From Fidelibacterota bacterium (GTDB taxonomy: Bacteria; Pseudomonadota; Alphaproteobacteria; Rhodospirillales; Rhodospirillaceae): a stretch of DNA of 64,000 nt. The notes below the pieces were generated by a model, which was given only the letters and a program-made list of their open reading frames with translations, was not told the origin of the DNA and made no database searches. Each line of letters begins with the position of its first letter. Position 1 is the first letter of the stretch. The position numbers were made by a program, and so were the translations under genes. The stretch is taken from positions 1-64,000 of the forward strand of contig CANJMF010000013.1 in the NCBI GenBank assembly GCA_947475895.1, in the 5' to 3' direction. Below, piece after piece: positions 1 through 11,233 of the stretch.

Positions 1-82
1 CAGTCTTGCCCTGCGCCATCAGCACCTCGATCTGCCTTAACTTGGAAACAATCTGCTCGGCACCAAATCCACGTTTCCCCAT
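1..82 (-). CDS. IS3-family transposase OrfA, N-terminal fragment (cut by window edge)
   Basis: The reverse strand from an ATG at 82 to the window edge encodes 27 residues beginning MGKRGFGAEQIV and continuing SKLRQIEVLMAQGKT. This matches the start of the helix-turn-helix OrfA protein of IS3-family elements, which binds the inverted repeats and is joined to OrfB by frameshifting to make the active transposase. A Shine-Dalgarno-like GAAG lies just before the ATG. Only the first quarter of OrfA is inside the window, so I cannot tell whether the element is intact. Its terminal inverted repeat should lie in 90-150, where a TGTCAGG stretch begins at 96, but the partner end is not visible. Confidence 0.75.
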   Translation of the reverse strand, partial: MGKRGFGAEQIVSKLRQIEVLMAQGKT

Positions 83-247
83 CTTCAGCTCCTTCTGTCA
101 GGGTCAATTCTCTCAAATCGACCGGTACAAAAAAAGCCGTCAGGTCAAGTTTCTGGTCGAGCCGCTCCGCCAACGCGGAATCTCTATCGAAGTACCGATG
201 GAAGGGCTTCCTCTGGGCAAGCAACTATCCTGGCTTTCGGGGAACGA

Positions 248-979
248 ATGAGCCGTCTCTCAGACCTCGTGCGCTTATACGCCCTGATGGGCCGCCTTAA
301 GGAGCAGCTAGGGGGGACGCAGATACTCAGTAACCTCAAGAACATCAGCGATCTGCCTCGACGTGGCGTATATTTCTTCTTCGAGCCCGGTGAGGTGCGC
401 CGCGAAAGTGGCGACGGACTACGTATCGTTCGCGTAGGCACCCATGCCCTGACTGCGGGGTCGCGATCAACCATCAGCCAGCGTCTTGGGCAACATCGAG
501 GAAGCGCATCCGGCGGCGGCCATCATCGCACTTCGATTTTCAGATTGCTCGCGGGCGGTGCGCTGTTAGCTCGGGGCGGGCTGCCAGAATGCAAGTCTTG
601 GGGCGTGAAAGGTGATCATGGAAAGGCTGCCATCGCCCTGAACATGGACCGCAATGCCGTGGTTATTTCCGAAGCACCCATAGAACAGTCGGTCACAAGC
701 TATCTGGGCACCATGCCGTTCCTTTGGCTCGATGTTGACGATGAACCTGGGCCTGAGAGCCGCCGTGGTTTCATCGAGCGGAACGCCATTGCGCTTCTAA
801 GCAATTTAGATCGGGCACATCTTGATCCGCAGTCAGCTAAGTGGCTGGGAAGTTTCTCTGATCGGCCCCTTGTCCGTGGATCGGGGCTGTGGAACCAGCG
901 CCACGTTGATGAAACGCACGATCCAGAATTTCTCAATGTGCTTGAGGCGACGATAGCGAGGACGGAGCGGATCAAATGA
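248..979 (+). CDS. GIY-YIG-like nuclease family protein, uncharacterised
   Basis: A 243-residue protein. Residues 40-42 (GVY) and 61-64 (VRVG) have the spacing of the two beta-strand motifs of GIY-YIG nucleases. They are followed by R79 in a helix (TISQRL), H83, and in the C-terminal half E177 and N186 in a helical segment (IERNAIALLSN), where the metal-binding Glu and the Asn would be expected. A histidine-rich stretch (GGGHHRTS) follows the first motif block. The gene starts at an ATG preceded by GGGGAA. Its stop overlaps the start of the next gene (ATGA at 976-979), so the two are very probably translated together. Assignment to the GIY-YIG fold rests on motif recognition; nuclease activity is an inference. 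Confidence 0.55.
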   Translation: MSRLSDLVRLYALMGRLKEQLGGTQILSNLKNISDLPRRGVYFFFEPGEVRRESGDGLRIVRVGTHALTAGSRSTISQRLGQHRGSASGGGHHRTSIFRLLAGGALLARGGLPECKSWGVKGDHGKAAIALNMDRNAVVISEAPIEQSVTSYLGTMPFLWLDVDDEPGPESRRGFIERNAIALLSNLDRAHLDPQSAKWLGSFSDRPLVRGSGLWNQRHVDETHDPEFLNVLEATIARTERIK

Positions 980-1260
980 AAAGGTTCTCAAATGACGATA
1001 AAGGCTATCGTGCATGGCTTGCTGACCATCCCGACGGTTTTGTCCTGAACGTTCGCAGCGTTCCCAATCCCGAGTACGTCGTACTCCATCGAGCGGGCTG
1101 CGGCAGTATCTCAAGCGAAGCCCAGGCACCCGCCGCATTTACGGGCAGAGCCTATCGTAAGATTTGTGCGACCACGGTGGCAGAACTCAAACTCGCGGCA
1201 AAGACAGAGGGCCGCCGTGATGGAACCTTCTCGAAACGATGCGGCATCTGCAAACCCTAA
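976..1260 (+). CDS. Small Cys/His-containing protein coupled to the GIY-YIG-like gene
   Basis: A 94-residue protein starting inside the stop codon of the upstream gene. The N-terminus (NDDKGYRAWLADHPDGFVLN) followed by EYVVLHRAGC resembles a short conserved family I have seen in accessory regions, but I know of no function for it. H38, C42, C64 and the C-terminal pair C89/C92 (KRCGIC) could form a zinc site. Translational coupling suggests that it works with the GIY-YIG-like protein, perhaps as a DNA-binding or regulatory partner. This is inference only. Confidence 0.6.
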   Translation: MKRFSNDDKGYRAWLADHPDGFVLNVRSVPNPEYVVLHRAGCGSISSEAQAPAAFTGRAYRKICATTVAELKLAAKTEGRRDGTFSKRCGICKP

Positions 1261-1488
1261 GCGATAGCCATTACCGCTCAGTGTCGAACAATGCTGTGCC
1301 CCAAATCCTCTTCTGCCCACAACGCGGTCTAATTGGCGCAGCCACCAGTCTGTCTGATAGCTGTTTACTCGTTTCAGACATTTTGCCTTAAGGCCGGGGT
1401 TGCTGTATTCGCGATTCGCATTAACGGGTTACCTGGTCGCGGCGCTGTGTCCGAAAAATGCCGATTTGATGTCCGAGAGGATCGCCAA

Positions 1489-1836
1489 CTATTCGTCTAC
1501 CACATTCAACCCACTGAGCTTCATTTCAAGTTCGACTAGCGCCGCAGCGACCGACATTCTCCGCTGGTGTCTAACCCGCGCTCTAAAATCCGGCCCCAAA
1601 ATTTTTAAGATTCGAAATACAGTCGCCGGGTACCATTTAAGTCCCTTGTGCGTCGGAAGTCCGAGTGCATTCAAACGTTCGGCGGTCCGTTCCATCGTTG
1701 GTGCCTTGCGCTCGCGTACCATGATGTCTTCGATTATCGGTGCCATCTTAATCGCGAAGTCCTCGGCGTCGGCTTGGTGCTGCCGCGCAAGATAATATCC
1801 GTTGCTTCCCCGCATGTACGCGCCCCCCAACCCCAT
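1489..1836 (-). CDS. Orphan protein resembling the 'Recombinase' region of large serine recombinases
   Basis: A 115-residue protein. The central part, ERLNALGLPTHKG followed by KWYPATVFRILK, closely resembles the helical 'Recombinase' domain of large serine recombinases, which recognises DNA next to the catalytic domain. No serine catalytic domain is present, and none is encoded upstream in another frame that I can see. The protein may be a stand-alone DNA-binding protein or a remnant. A second possible start is Met8 (1815), which has a G-rich stretch upstream. The 228 bases between the previous gene and this one contain no gene I can support. Confidence 0.5.
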   Translation of the reverse strand: MGLGGAYMRGSNGYYLARQHQADAEDFAIKMAPIIEDIMVRERKAPTMERTAERLNALGLPTHKGLKWYPATVFRILKILGPDFRARVRHQRRMSVAAALVELEMKLSGLNVVDE

Positions 1837-1911
1837 ACTTATTCGTGTGCAGCGATTGTCAAAGATATAACGTGTTAATGGACCTCGGCAGCGCCTACCG
1901 ATGTACGGCGC

Positions 1912-3243
1912 TTAGTCGTCTGGTTTAGGTGGGGGCGCTTCAATCGCCGGGCCTTCTGGGAATTTAAGGGCGGGCTTTCCCCGAACATCGTCAAGCGGGA
2001 CGACGTGATAATTGTCAGTGATGAAGACAGCTAAATCTTCTCCAATCGACCACAGATCATCGACATATAAAATGGTCAGCAAATGACTGTCCATGCGATG
2101 GCGAAGTTCCCGTCGCAATGCGGCCCGCATCATTCCTCGTATTTTCAAATCTGGGACAATAAGAACGTCGCCAAAATCCGAGTCCCGATCCTCCAGTTTT
2201 TCTATCAGAGCCGCCGAAGGCAAGAAAGTTACGTCTCGCTTCCGAGCCAGATACGAACCCACGGCCAACAACCGGCCCTCGATTGGTGTTTCACCCGGTA
2301 TCAAACTCTTCCCTGTAAAACACAGGCCAGTCTGCTGCCCCTTGGAGGCGGCAGCGAAAAAATCGTTAATCACCCACCTTTCTGCGTCGCTGCAATTGAG
2401 CGACGGATGTGCGTTGGACATGCCAACAAGAATGCCTTTGTGGCGATTTAGATTGCGCCCAACATGAGCGAATGGACCCCCGTTAAGCACGACTGAATCG
2501 CCCGGCGAATTCAAGGCAGGCAACGCGAATATTCCGACGTGGCCCAACGCTGCATCGAACGGATGTGACAGACCAAAATTCGCTCTGGGAACGCCCCACT
2601 TATCCCGGTACTGGACCAGGAATTCTCGATCCGCTTGGGACACGGAAACACGATTAAATGAATCAATAGTCGCCAACCATGCTCGCGCAGCATCACGAAA
2701 CATTGCGCGTTCGCCTTCGTCCTGAACCGCCTTAATTTGCATTGCCCGCGCTTGGTAGAAGTGCGGCGGTCTTTGGCGCGGGGGGCGGCGGTTATTGGCT
2801 TGTTGCTTACGGGTCGCCCAACGAACGTTGCCAACCTCGTAGTTGCCGTCATTGTTAATTCGGTCGAGCGTTGTGCCGGGGGGACGCAGTCCAATGTCGG
2901 CGACGAGTTCTAGAAGCGTTAGTAAGCACTTAATTCCACGGCCACCGTAGTCTGCATATTGCGGGTGGGTCGGGTCTCCGCACCGCCTCGTCGCCTCAAT
3001 GAATGAAATGTACGTTATTGAACCCGAGAGGCCGTGAACCGGCGGACGCCCGACCTTTTTCTTGGGCGAGTTATTTATTTCTACTGTTATATCGTCCCTT
3101 GAGATGACCTGATCGGTCGCGTAAACGTGCGGCTCCTCCGAGTCCGCTATCGTAAATTTTATTTTAGGCTTCGAGTCCGACACCGTCGGTATGTCCGTAG
3201 CGGAGAAGGGAATGTTTGATTTATCGTTGTACGAGCTTGTCAC
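1912..3243 (-). CDS. HNH-like domain protein with long uncharacterised C-terminus
   Basis: A 443-residue protein with a GTG start and a good GGAGG eight bases upstream. Residues about 63-155 carry the pattern of a phage-type HNH/AP2-like DNA-binding module: CGDPTHPQYADYGGRGI, then LRPPGTTLDRINNDGNYE and GNVRWATRKQQANNRR. The first 60 residues are polar and probably disordered. The C-terminal region of roughly 280 residues has no motif I recognise. It contains several hydrophobic strand-like segments (for example LTILYVDDLWSIGEDLAVFITDN) and a proline-rich tail. A role in the element, such as homing-type nuclease or regulator, is possible but not shown. Confidence 0.55.
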   Translation of the reverse strand: MTSSYNDKSNIPFSATDIPTVSDSKPKIKFTIADSEEPHVYATDQVISRDDITVEINNSPKKKVGRPPVHGLSGSITYISFIEATRRCGDPTHPQYADYGGRGIKCLLTLLELVADIGLRPPGTTLDRINNDGNYEVGNVRWATRKQQANNRRPPRQRPPHFYQARAMQIKAVQDEGERAMFRDAARAWLATIDSFNRVSVSQADREFLVQYRDKWGVPRANFGLSHPFDAALGHVGIFALPALNSPGDSVVLNGGPFAHVGRNLNRHKGILVGMSNAHPSLNCSDAERWVINDFFAAASKGQQTGLCFTGKSLIPGETPIEGRLLAVGSYLARKRDVTFLPSAALIEKLEDRDSDFGDVLIVPDLKIRGMMRAALRRELRHRMDSHLLTILYVDDLWSIGEDLAVFITDNYHVVPLDDVRGKPALKFPEGPAIEAPPPKPDD

Positions 3244-3452
3244 CGTCGTAGCCTCCGAGTTGGCTGCGATCTCGGCGGTCCCTCAAGACGCGTTACGAGA
3301 CGGCAGCGATTAAAATCGCATCCATCTCCCTGTAACCGTCCGTGGTTGGTGGGAGCCCACCCGCCAAGTACGCTCGCTACGAAAAAAGATCAACCGGCAA
3401 AACTATGACGCTGCATAACGCAATCAAATTTCGTGCAACTATTAGCAATCGA

Positions 3453-5165
3453 CTACCCGACAAGATGTTCGATCTTCAACCCCGGATATTTAATTGCCGC
3501 TATCGCGTCGGCTTTCAGTTTCATCGGTGTTCCGGCAGAACCGTAAGTCCCAGAAACCTTCCCCCTACTGTGACCCGTCAGGGCTTCAAAAACATACTCA
3601 GGCACCGCCGCCGCTCTAAGCGCATCGACAAAGCTGTGACGAAAACTATGAAACGTTGTCTTCGCGGTCTTCACGCTGACGTGCTTCGTGTATCGGCTAT
3701 AACGCTTCGAGAAATCGTGGGACGGATCGCCGTGTTTCCCTAATTCAATCTCCTCGAAAAGCCTTTCCGTCGCGCCGAAAGACTTTTTCTTCTCGGCCAC
3801 GAAGTCCAGGAAGCCAAGTTCAATCAATGTCGGGTGAACCGGAACCTGGCGCACGCTCGATGTCGTCTTGACCGCCTTCTTGCCGTCGTCGCCCTTATTG
3901 ATGTCGAACACCCACCATTCTTCGACTTGGCGGATGTCCTGGATTTGAAGTTGGATGATCTCCCCTGCCCTCATGCCTGAGAACAACGCGACGAGCGGAA
4001 TCCAGAACCTGCCGTCCCGCGTGTGAATCGTTCCGGGAAGGTGCCGTCGAGCCTTTGATTTGTGGCCCACGTAAAGTGGCGACGCGAAAAGCTGGTTGAG
4101 TTGGTCGATGTGATACGAGTTTCGCGGGCGCTCAGCTTTGGAGCGGTCATAGGGGACGGCAATACGTCCCGCTGGGTTGGTGGACAGATATTGCTCGTTG
4201 CACGCCCATTCAAAGAACGTCTTAAGCATCTCCATGTATTTTTCGGCAGTCCTGCCGCTCAGCTTCGGCAATCCCCGCTCTTCGCCTTTCTTGATGGCTT
4301 GATGCAGTGGAAGGTCCCGAAGGTCCTTGTACTTGACAAGGTTCGCGGGGAGCGCGGTGAGCTTAGACTTAAACTCACGAACCATATCGGGCGTGATGTC
4401 GGAAATCGGTGTCGCTGGGTCAGCAATTTTAAGGAACAAGTTGTTCACCCGAGTCTTGTCCAAGACCGTCTTTGGCCCCCAAATCTTTCGATGCTCTTCG
4501 ACATAAGTGGCGGCCAACTCGCCGACGCTTTTGCGCTGTTCTTGCCATTGACCATTGATGGTCGGAGTGGACGTGCTCTCTCCAGCGAATAGGGAGTCCT
4601 TAGGTACGGCCTCGTCATGGCGGCCTTGAAGGAGTGCCAGGAAAATCCGCACGGCCTCCGCACGCGCCCGCAGAGTCTTGTTGCAGACATCGTCAAGCGT
4701 GTCGGAGCCCTTGGGCGGGATTTCGAGGTCGGATTTCTTGAGAAGGTCAACCGCCTGATACACATCGAGTTCCGTGTATTGCCGGGAGCCGATACGGGCG
4801 CGGAGGTTCACCAAGAATTGCGATGCGTCCGCGATCTCCGCCTCCATCTCGAACGACGGATGGCGCGGTCCTTCGGTGGCGTGAAGGACGAGGTTGTCCA
4901 CCTCCTCCGAAAAATAACGGCGGACCACCTGGTCTATGCGTACGGATGACGCGATGGCCATTGTACTAAGCGCCTGTGTGATGTTTTCCCAAAGGAAGCT
5001 GATCCAACGTTGGCGCAGCTTCGCCTGCTCCAGGTTAGTTGTCCTCAGTGAGACTTTGAATTCAAGACGCGAGAATGATTTTCGGACGGCGCTTGGGATC
5101 GCGGTCCGAAAATAAAAAACATCGCCTCGCCGGACGAGGTTCGTTGGCTTGCGAGCAGCCACCAC
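3453..5165 (-). CDS. Tyrosine site-specific integrase (DUF6538 N-terminus)
   Basis: A 570-residue recombinase that should integrate and excise the surrounding element. The N-terminus (LVRRGDVFYFRTAIP, then SLRTTNLEQAKLR) matches the DUF6538 head found in this integrase group. A core-binding helical region spans about 210-340. The catalytic set is visible: R399 in SGMRAGEI, a basic K near 433, H506 and R509 in HSFRHSF, H532 in GHSRG, and the nucleophile Y541 in GTYGSAG. The protein starts at a GTG (a second GTG follows directly) behind GGAGG. The start lies next to tRNA-Ser(CGA), the probable attachment site. The protein looks full-length and potentially active. Confidence 0.9.
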   Translation of the reverse strand: MVAARKPTNLVRRGDVFYFRTAIPSAVRKSFSRLEFKVSLRTTNLEQAKLRQRWISFLWENITQALSTMAIASSVRIDQVVRRYFSEEVDNLVLHATEGPRHPSFEMEAEIADASQFLVNLRARIGSRQYTELDVYQAVDLLKKSDLEIPPKGSDTLDDVCNKTLRARAEAVRIFLALLQGRHDEAVPKDSLFAGESTSTPTINGQWQEQRKSVGELAATYVEEHRKIWGPKTVLDKTRVNNLFLKIADPATPISDITPDMVREFKSKLTALPANLVKYKDLRDLPLHQAIKKGEERGLPKLSGRTAEKYMEMLKTFFEWACNEQYLSTNPAGRIAVPYDRSKAERPRNSYHIDQLNQLFASPLYVGHKSKARRHLPGTIHTRDGRFWIPLVALFSGMRAGEIIQLQIQDIRQVEEWWVFDINKGDDGKKAVKTTSSVRQVPVHPTLIELGFLDFVAEKKKSFGATERLFEEIELGKHGDPSHDFSKRYSRYTKHVSVKTAKTTFHSFRHSFVDALRAAAVPEYVFEALTGHSRGKVSGTYGSAGTPMKLKADAIAAIKYPGLKIEHLVG

Positions 5166-5260
5166 AGCCTCCGTGCTGTACCAGTTTTATGTACCAGCGT
5201 GGAAACTCGGCAAATTCGGAGGGAAAATTCGCTAACTAGACCAATTACTTAGATGGATTT

Positions 5261-5350
<90 letters not shown>

Positions 5351-5407
5351 GGCTGGTCGGCGTTTGTGGGGCGGAACCTATCCGAAGCCTTTGCGCCCTG
5401 CAACGCT

Positions 5408-6832
5408 TTAGGGGTTTTCCGGCACTGGGGGCGCACAGCGGCCCAGCATGGCTTTATAATGGTCGCGCACACGCTCGAGGTTCATGCGGTTCAGGAAGGC
5501 CGAGTAAGCAATATAAGAGAGTACGAACCTCAGATCCCGCGCCCAGGGCGGGAGGAACCGGGGAAAGACGCACAATCCGTTGGCCGCCAGCGTGGTAATG
5601 GCCGGCATATCCTCGATGTCCATTTTGCCCGCGAATAACAATCTAATGGTGTCCACCCGCGTTTCCTGCACGGCGATGCGCAGGAAGTTGTGCACGCGTA
5701 CCAGCCCCTCGAGATAAACCGAATCCTTTGTAAACGGCGCACCGCCGGTCACGGTGCCGCCGCGCACCACGCGCCACGCGTTTTCGAACGCCGAGAAAGT
5801 GTCTTGCGTGCGTTCGCAGAAATAACGGTAGAGCTGCAAAAAATCGGCGCCGTCCATGGCCATTTGAATCGCAATCACGCGATCAGCAAGGCGCAACAAG
5901 CGCGAGGGATCCATGGCGCCGGAAATAATTTCGGCAAAAACGGCGAGGCCTTCTTGCGTGCGCGTGGTGCCCGCGTGCCCCGCGCCGAGAATGGGAAACG
6001 CGGTTTGCGCGGCGCCGTTCAGCGACGTCGCGATGTGCACAAAAGCCTCGTGTTGCACGAGTTGTGCGAGGTCGCGGTCGGAGAAGAAAGCGCCTTTGCG
6101 AATGCGGATATAACGCGCGCCGGCCAATGCATTCGCCGAGAGATGATCGACCAATTCGATCTTCGGCGCCGCGTCGCCGAAATGACGCGCCAAAATCGCG
6201 ACCATGCGCGCGGCCAGCTCTGCGGCGCTGGCGGGCACGTCGCCTTTGGAATCCAAATTCATTTGAAGATCGTGGAACTGGCTCAACACTTGATCGAGCA
6301 TGCGCGCGAGATCCAGCGGGCGCACATCACAGTCCAACAAATCCGATTGCGGCGAACCGTAGAGATCAACCGACAAGCGATGGAATGCGGGCGTGCCGAT
6401 ATTCGCAAGCATATCGGCGGAGATCGCGATGACATCGGCGATGCGGCGCAGCCACGCCTGCACCGGTCCATCGCCATCAATCAGATTTCGCGCAGCCGCC
6501 AGGGTTTCGTGAACCGGCGCGGCGTCGAGCGGCGTGTAAGTGACTTTCGGAAGTTCTTTCGCCCCGGCGGCAAAAAAGCGCTCAGATACCTCCGGGCCCC
6601 AAGCAACAGCGCGCAGCACACGCACAGGCTTCTCAGCCTTGCGCAATAATGTGGCGGCGGCCGTGAGGCGCTCGATTGAGCGCTCCGACAGGATTTCGGC
6701 ACCGCGCGGCACGTCGCTGGGAAGCGTTCCTTCCATGATCCTCACAAATTGATTCGCTTTATTATCGTAACTCCTTGTAAACCAATCATTAAATGGTCGA
6801 GAGAAACTGGATTTCGCCCTTACTGCCGCCAT
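5408..6832 (-). CDS. QEGLA-motif metallopeptidase-like protein (TIGR02421 / DUF1704)
   Basis: A protein of up to 474 residues. HEAFVH (261-266) is a zinc-binding HExxxH motif, and TRTQEGLAVFAE (291-301) carries the QEGLA signature that defines the 'flavohemoglobin expression-modulating QEGLA motif' family. This family is related to the eukaryotic MATCAP tyrosine carboxypeptidases, so a carboxypeptidase-like activity is likely, but its bacterial substrate is unknown. The start is uncertain: ATG 6832 gives the longest form, while Met33 (ATG at 6736) has GAGG close upstream. The gene stands alone, between tRNA-Ser and the divergent rplU. Confidence 0.85.
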   Translation of the reverse strand: MAAVRAKSSFSRPFNDWFTRSYDNKANQFVRIMEGTLPSDVPRGAEILSERSIERLTAAATLLRKAEKPVRVLRAVAWGPEVSERFFAAGAKELPKVTYTPLDAAPVHETLAAARNLIDGDGPVQAWLRRIADVIAISADMLANIGTPAFHRLSVDLYGSPQSDLLDCDVRPLDLARMLDQVLSQFHDLQMNLDSKGDVPASAAELAARMVAILARHFGDAAPKIELVDHLSANALAGARYIRIRKGAFFSDRDLAQLVQHEAFVHIATSLNGAAQTAFPILGAGHAGTTRTQEGLAVFAEIISGAMDPSRLLRLADRVIAIQMAMDGADFLQLYRYFCERTQDTFSAFENAWRVVRGGTVTGGAPFTKDSVYLEGLVRVHNFLRIAVQETRVDTIRLLFAGKMDIEDMPAITTLAANGLCVFPRFLPPWARDLRFVLSYIAYSAFLNRMNLERVRDHYKAMLGRCAPPVPENP

Positions 6833-6938
6833 TGACTCATGGCCGAACCCAGTATATCCACGCGCTTTCCAAGCGGGGCCCTCAGCCGGGTTTTTGGCTG
6901 TCCCCGCAATTCTCGTTTCGATTCAAGGCTTTAAGATC

Positions 6939-7367
6939 ATGTTCGCAGTATTCAGAACGGGCGGCAAACAGTATCGCGTCAATAAAGACGACGTGATCGC
7001 GGTTGAATTGCTCGAAGGCGACGCTGGCGCCACCATCGTGTTTGACGACGTTTTGATGCTGGGTGACCAGGTCGGTACGCCGCGCATTGCCGACGGTAAG
7101 GTTGTGGGCGAAGTCGTCCGCCAGATCCGCGACGAGAAGAAAATCATCTTCAAGAAGCGCCGCCGTAAGCACTATCGCCGCCGCACCGCGCACCGTCAGT
7201 ATCTCACGCTCGTGAAGATCACCGACCTCGGCACCGGCTTGTCGGCGGTTTCGACCGCGCCCGCCAAGAAAGCGGCGCCGAAGAAAGAAGCTGCTTCGGG
7301 CGAAGCGAAAGCCAAGAAGCCGGCCGCCAAGAAAGCGGCCCCGAAAAAGACCAAGGCCGCTGAATAA
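6939..7367 (+). CDS. rplU: 50S ribosomal protein L21
   Basis: 142 residues starting [14 protein letters not shown]. The L21 body ends near residue 103 (QYLTLVKIT). It is followed by a C-terminal tail rich in Lys and Ala with repeated KKAAPKK units, absent from E. coli L21 but common in alphaproteobacteria. The start at 6939 was chosen because it gives the canonical L21 N-terminus; an upstream in-frame start would add 15 unrelated residues. First gene of the rplU-rpmA pair, 23 bases before rpmA. Confidence 0.97.
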   Translation: MFAVFRTGGKQYRVNKDDVIAVELLEGDAGATIVFDDVLMLGDQVGTPRIADGKVVGEVVRQIRDEKKIIFKKRRRKHYRRRTAHRQYLTLVKITDLGTGLSAVSTAPAKKAAPKKEAASGEAKAKKPAAKKAAPKKTKAAE

Positions 7368-7390
7368 GCGGACCGATAGGAGTATAGGCA

Positions 7391-7660
7391 ATGGCACATA
7401 AGAAATCCGGCGGCTCGTCTTCAAACGGTCGCGATTCAAATCCTAAGTACCTCGGCGTGAAGAAGTTCGGCGGTCAAGACGTGATCCCGGGTAACATCAT
7501 TCTGCGCCAGCGCGGCACCAAGTGGCACCCCGGCAAAAACGTGGGCCTCGGTCGCGATTTCACGATCTTCGCGCTCATCCCGGGTAAGGTCTCGTTCAAG
7601 ACTTCGACCGGCGGCCGCGTGTATGTGTCTGTGGACCCGGCACCAGAAAAGACCAACTAA
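7391..7660 (+). CDS. rpmA: 50S ribosomal protein L27
   Basis: 89 residues starting [16 protein letters not shown], the characteristic N-terminus that reaches the peptidyl-transferase centre. FHTGR-type core residues and GRVYVSVDP follow. A Shine-Dalgarno AGGAG precedes the ATG. It follows rplU closely and is followed by a strong intrinsic terminator, so the two ribosomal genes form their own transcription unit ahead of obgE. Confidence 0.97.
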   Translation: MAHKKSGGSSSNGRDSNPKYLGVKKFGGQDVIPGNIILRQRGTKWHPGKNVGLGRDFTIFALIPGKVSFKTSTGGRVYVSVDPAPEKTN

Positions 7661-7710
7661 CGCTGGCGCCAATGGCCGCCGGCACGCTGGCGGTTCCGTG
7701 ATTTGAGAAA

Positions 7711-7738
7711 AAGGAGACGGACCGCCGTCTCCTTTTTT
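7711..7738 (+). terminator. Rho-independent terminator after rpmA
   Basis: A ten-base-pair stem (AAGGAGACGG with CCGTCTCCTT) closes a four-base loop and runs into a T tract. It separates rplU-rpmA from obgE, which starts only about 20 bases later, so obgE needs read-through or a promoter inside this short gap. Confidence 0.85.
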
Positions 7739-7748
7739 ATTGGTGTAA

Positions 7749-9937
<2,189 letters not shown>

Positions 9938-9952
9938 TAGAATGGAGATGAC

Positions 9953-11233
9953 ATGATGGACGGCGCAGGAAAGACCGACGACATCGCGGCGCTCATGGCC
10001 GATTTGGGCCAGAAGGCGAAAGCTGCCGCGCGCGTGCTGGCGCAGGCTTCGGCCGAACAGAAAAATGCGGCCTTGATGGCCGCGGCTGAGGCGCTGCACG
10101 CCAACGCTGCCGCGATCAAAGCGGCCAATGCCATCGATATGGCGGCAGGCAAGGAAAAAGGTTTGTCATCGGCTTTGCTCGATCGTTTGTTGCTGAACGA
10201 CGGTCGCATTTCCGGCATGGCGAAGAGTCTTGAAGAAATTGCCGCGCTCGCCGATCCGGTTGCGCAAGTGATGGACGAATGGGATCGGCCCAACGGACTT
10301 GAGATTCAGCGCGTGAGAACACCCCTTGGCGTCATCGGCATTATTTATGAATCGCGCCCCAACGTGACCGCCGACGCGGGCGGGTTATGTTTGAAAGCGG
10401 GCAACGCCTGCATTCTGCGCGGCGGGTCTGAAAGCTTGAATTCGTCGCGCGCGATTTTGACCGCGCTGCAGGCGGGATTGAGAATCGCCGGCTTGCCGGA
10501 AACCGCCATTCAGATGGTTCCGACGACGGATCGCGCTGCTGTCGGCGAAATGCTGACCATGACCAAGTATATCGATGTGATTGTGCCGCGCGGCGGCCAG
10601 TCGCTGGTGGAACGTGTCATGAAAGAATCGCGCGTGCCCACGTTCCTGCATTTGACGGGTTTGTGTCACACCTATCTTCATGCCGGTGCCGATCCGGGTA
10701 AGGCACGCAAGATCGTGCTCAACGCCAAGATGCGGCGCACCGGTATTTGCGGCGCGACGGAAACGTTACTGGTCGACGAAAGCGTGGCGGCCAAATTATT
10801 GCCGCCGATCATCGACGACCTGATCAAAGCCGAGTGCGAAGTGCGCGGCGACGCTGCCGTTCAAAAAATCGATACGCGCGTGAAAGCCGCGACGTCTGAA
10901 GATTGGGACACCGAATATCTGGACGCAATTTTGGCGGTGAAAACGGTCAAGAATATCGACGACGCCATTGCACACATCAGGGCGCACGGATCGGAGCATA
11001 CGGAATCCATCATCACCGAGGACACCGAAGCTGCCGAGAAATTCATGAGTGCCCTCGATAGCGCCATCGTCATGCACAACGCCTCGACGCAGTTCGCAGA
11101 CGGCGGGGAATTCGGCATGGGTGCCGAAATCGGCATCGCCACAGGCCGCCTGCATGCGCGTGGGCCTGTGGGCGTCGAACAACTCACGACCTTCAAATAC
11201 AAGGTGCGCGGTGACGGCCAAGTCCGGCCGTAA
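9953..11233 (+). CDS. proA: Gamma-glutamyl phosphate reductase
   Basis: 426 residues of the aldehyde dehydrogenase superfamily. Conserved segments include [22 protein letters not shown] and [10 protein letters not shown], which holds the catalytic cysteine. [14 protein letters not shown] lies near the C-terminus. It converts glutamyl phosphate to glutamate semialdehyde, the second step of proline synthesis. GGAG lies six bases before the ATG. The 3' end overlaps the proposed GTG start of nadD by 23 bases. Confidence 0.97.
   Translation: MMDGAGKTDDIAALMADLGQKAKAAARVLAQASAEQKNAALMAAAEALHANAAAIKAANAIDMAAGKEKGLSSALLDRLLLNDGRISGMAKSLEEIAALADPVAQVMDEWDRPNGLEIQRVRTPLGVIGIIYESRPNVTADAGGLCLKAGNACILRGGSESLNSSRAILTALQAGLRIAGLPETAIQMVPTTDRAAVGEMLTMTKYIDVIVPRGGQSLVERVMKESRVPTFLHLTGLCHTYLHAGADPGKARKIVLNAKMRRTGICGATETLLVDESVAAKLLPPIIDDLIKAECEVRGDAAVQKIDTRVKAATSEDWDTEYLDAILAVKTVKNIDDAIAHIRAHGSEHTESIITEDTEAAEKFMSALDSAIVMHNASTQFADGGEFGMGAEIGIATGRLHARGPVGVEQLTTFKYKVRGDGQVRP

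Noticed and set aside
1333-1795. Plus-strand ORFs of 68 and 131 codons in the island
   Set aside because: They lie opposite the recombinase-like gene or lack a start signal and any recognisable sequence.
3244-3452. Possible second attachment site near GGTGGGAGCCCACC (about 3340-3355)
   Set aside because: It is a self-complementary hairpin and does not match the tRNA-Ser 3' end at 5261-5300 beyond a few bases.
5690-6649. 319-codon plus-strand ORF opposite the QEGLA-motif gene
   Set aside because: Shadow of the minus-strand gene, which carries HEAFVH and QEGLA motifs.
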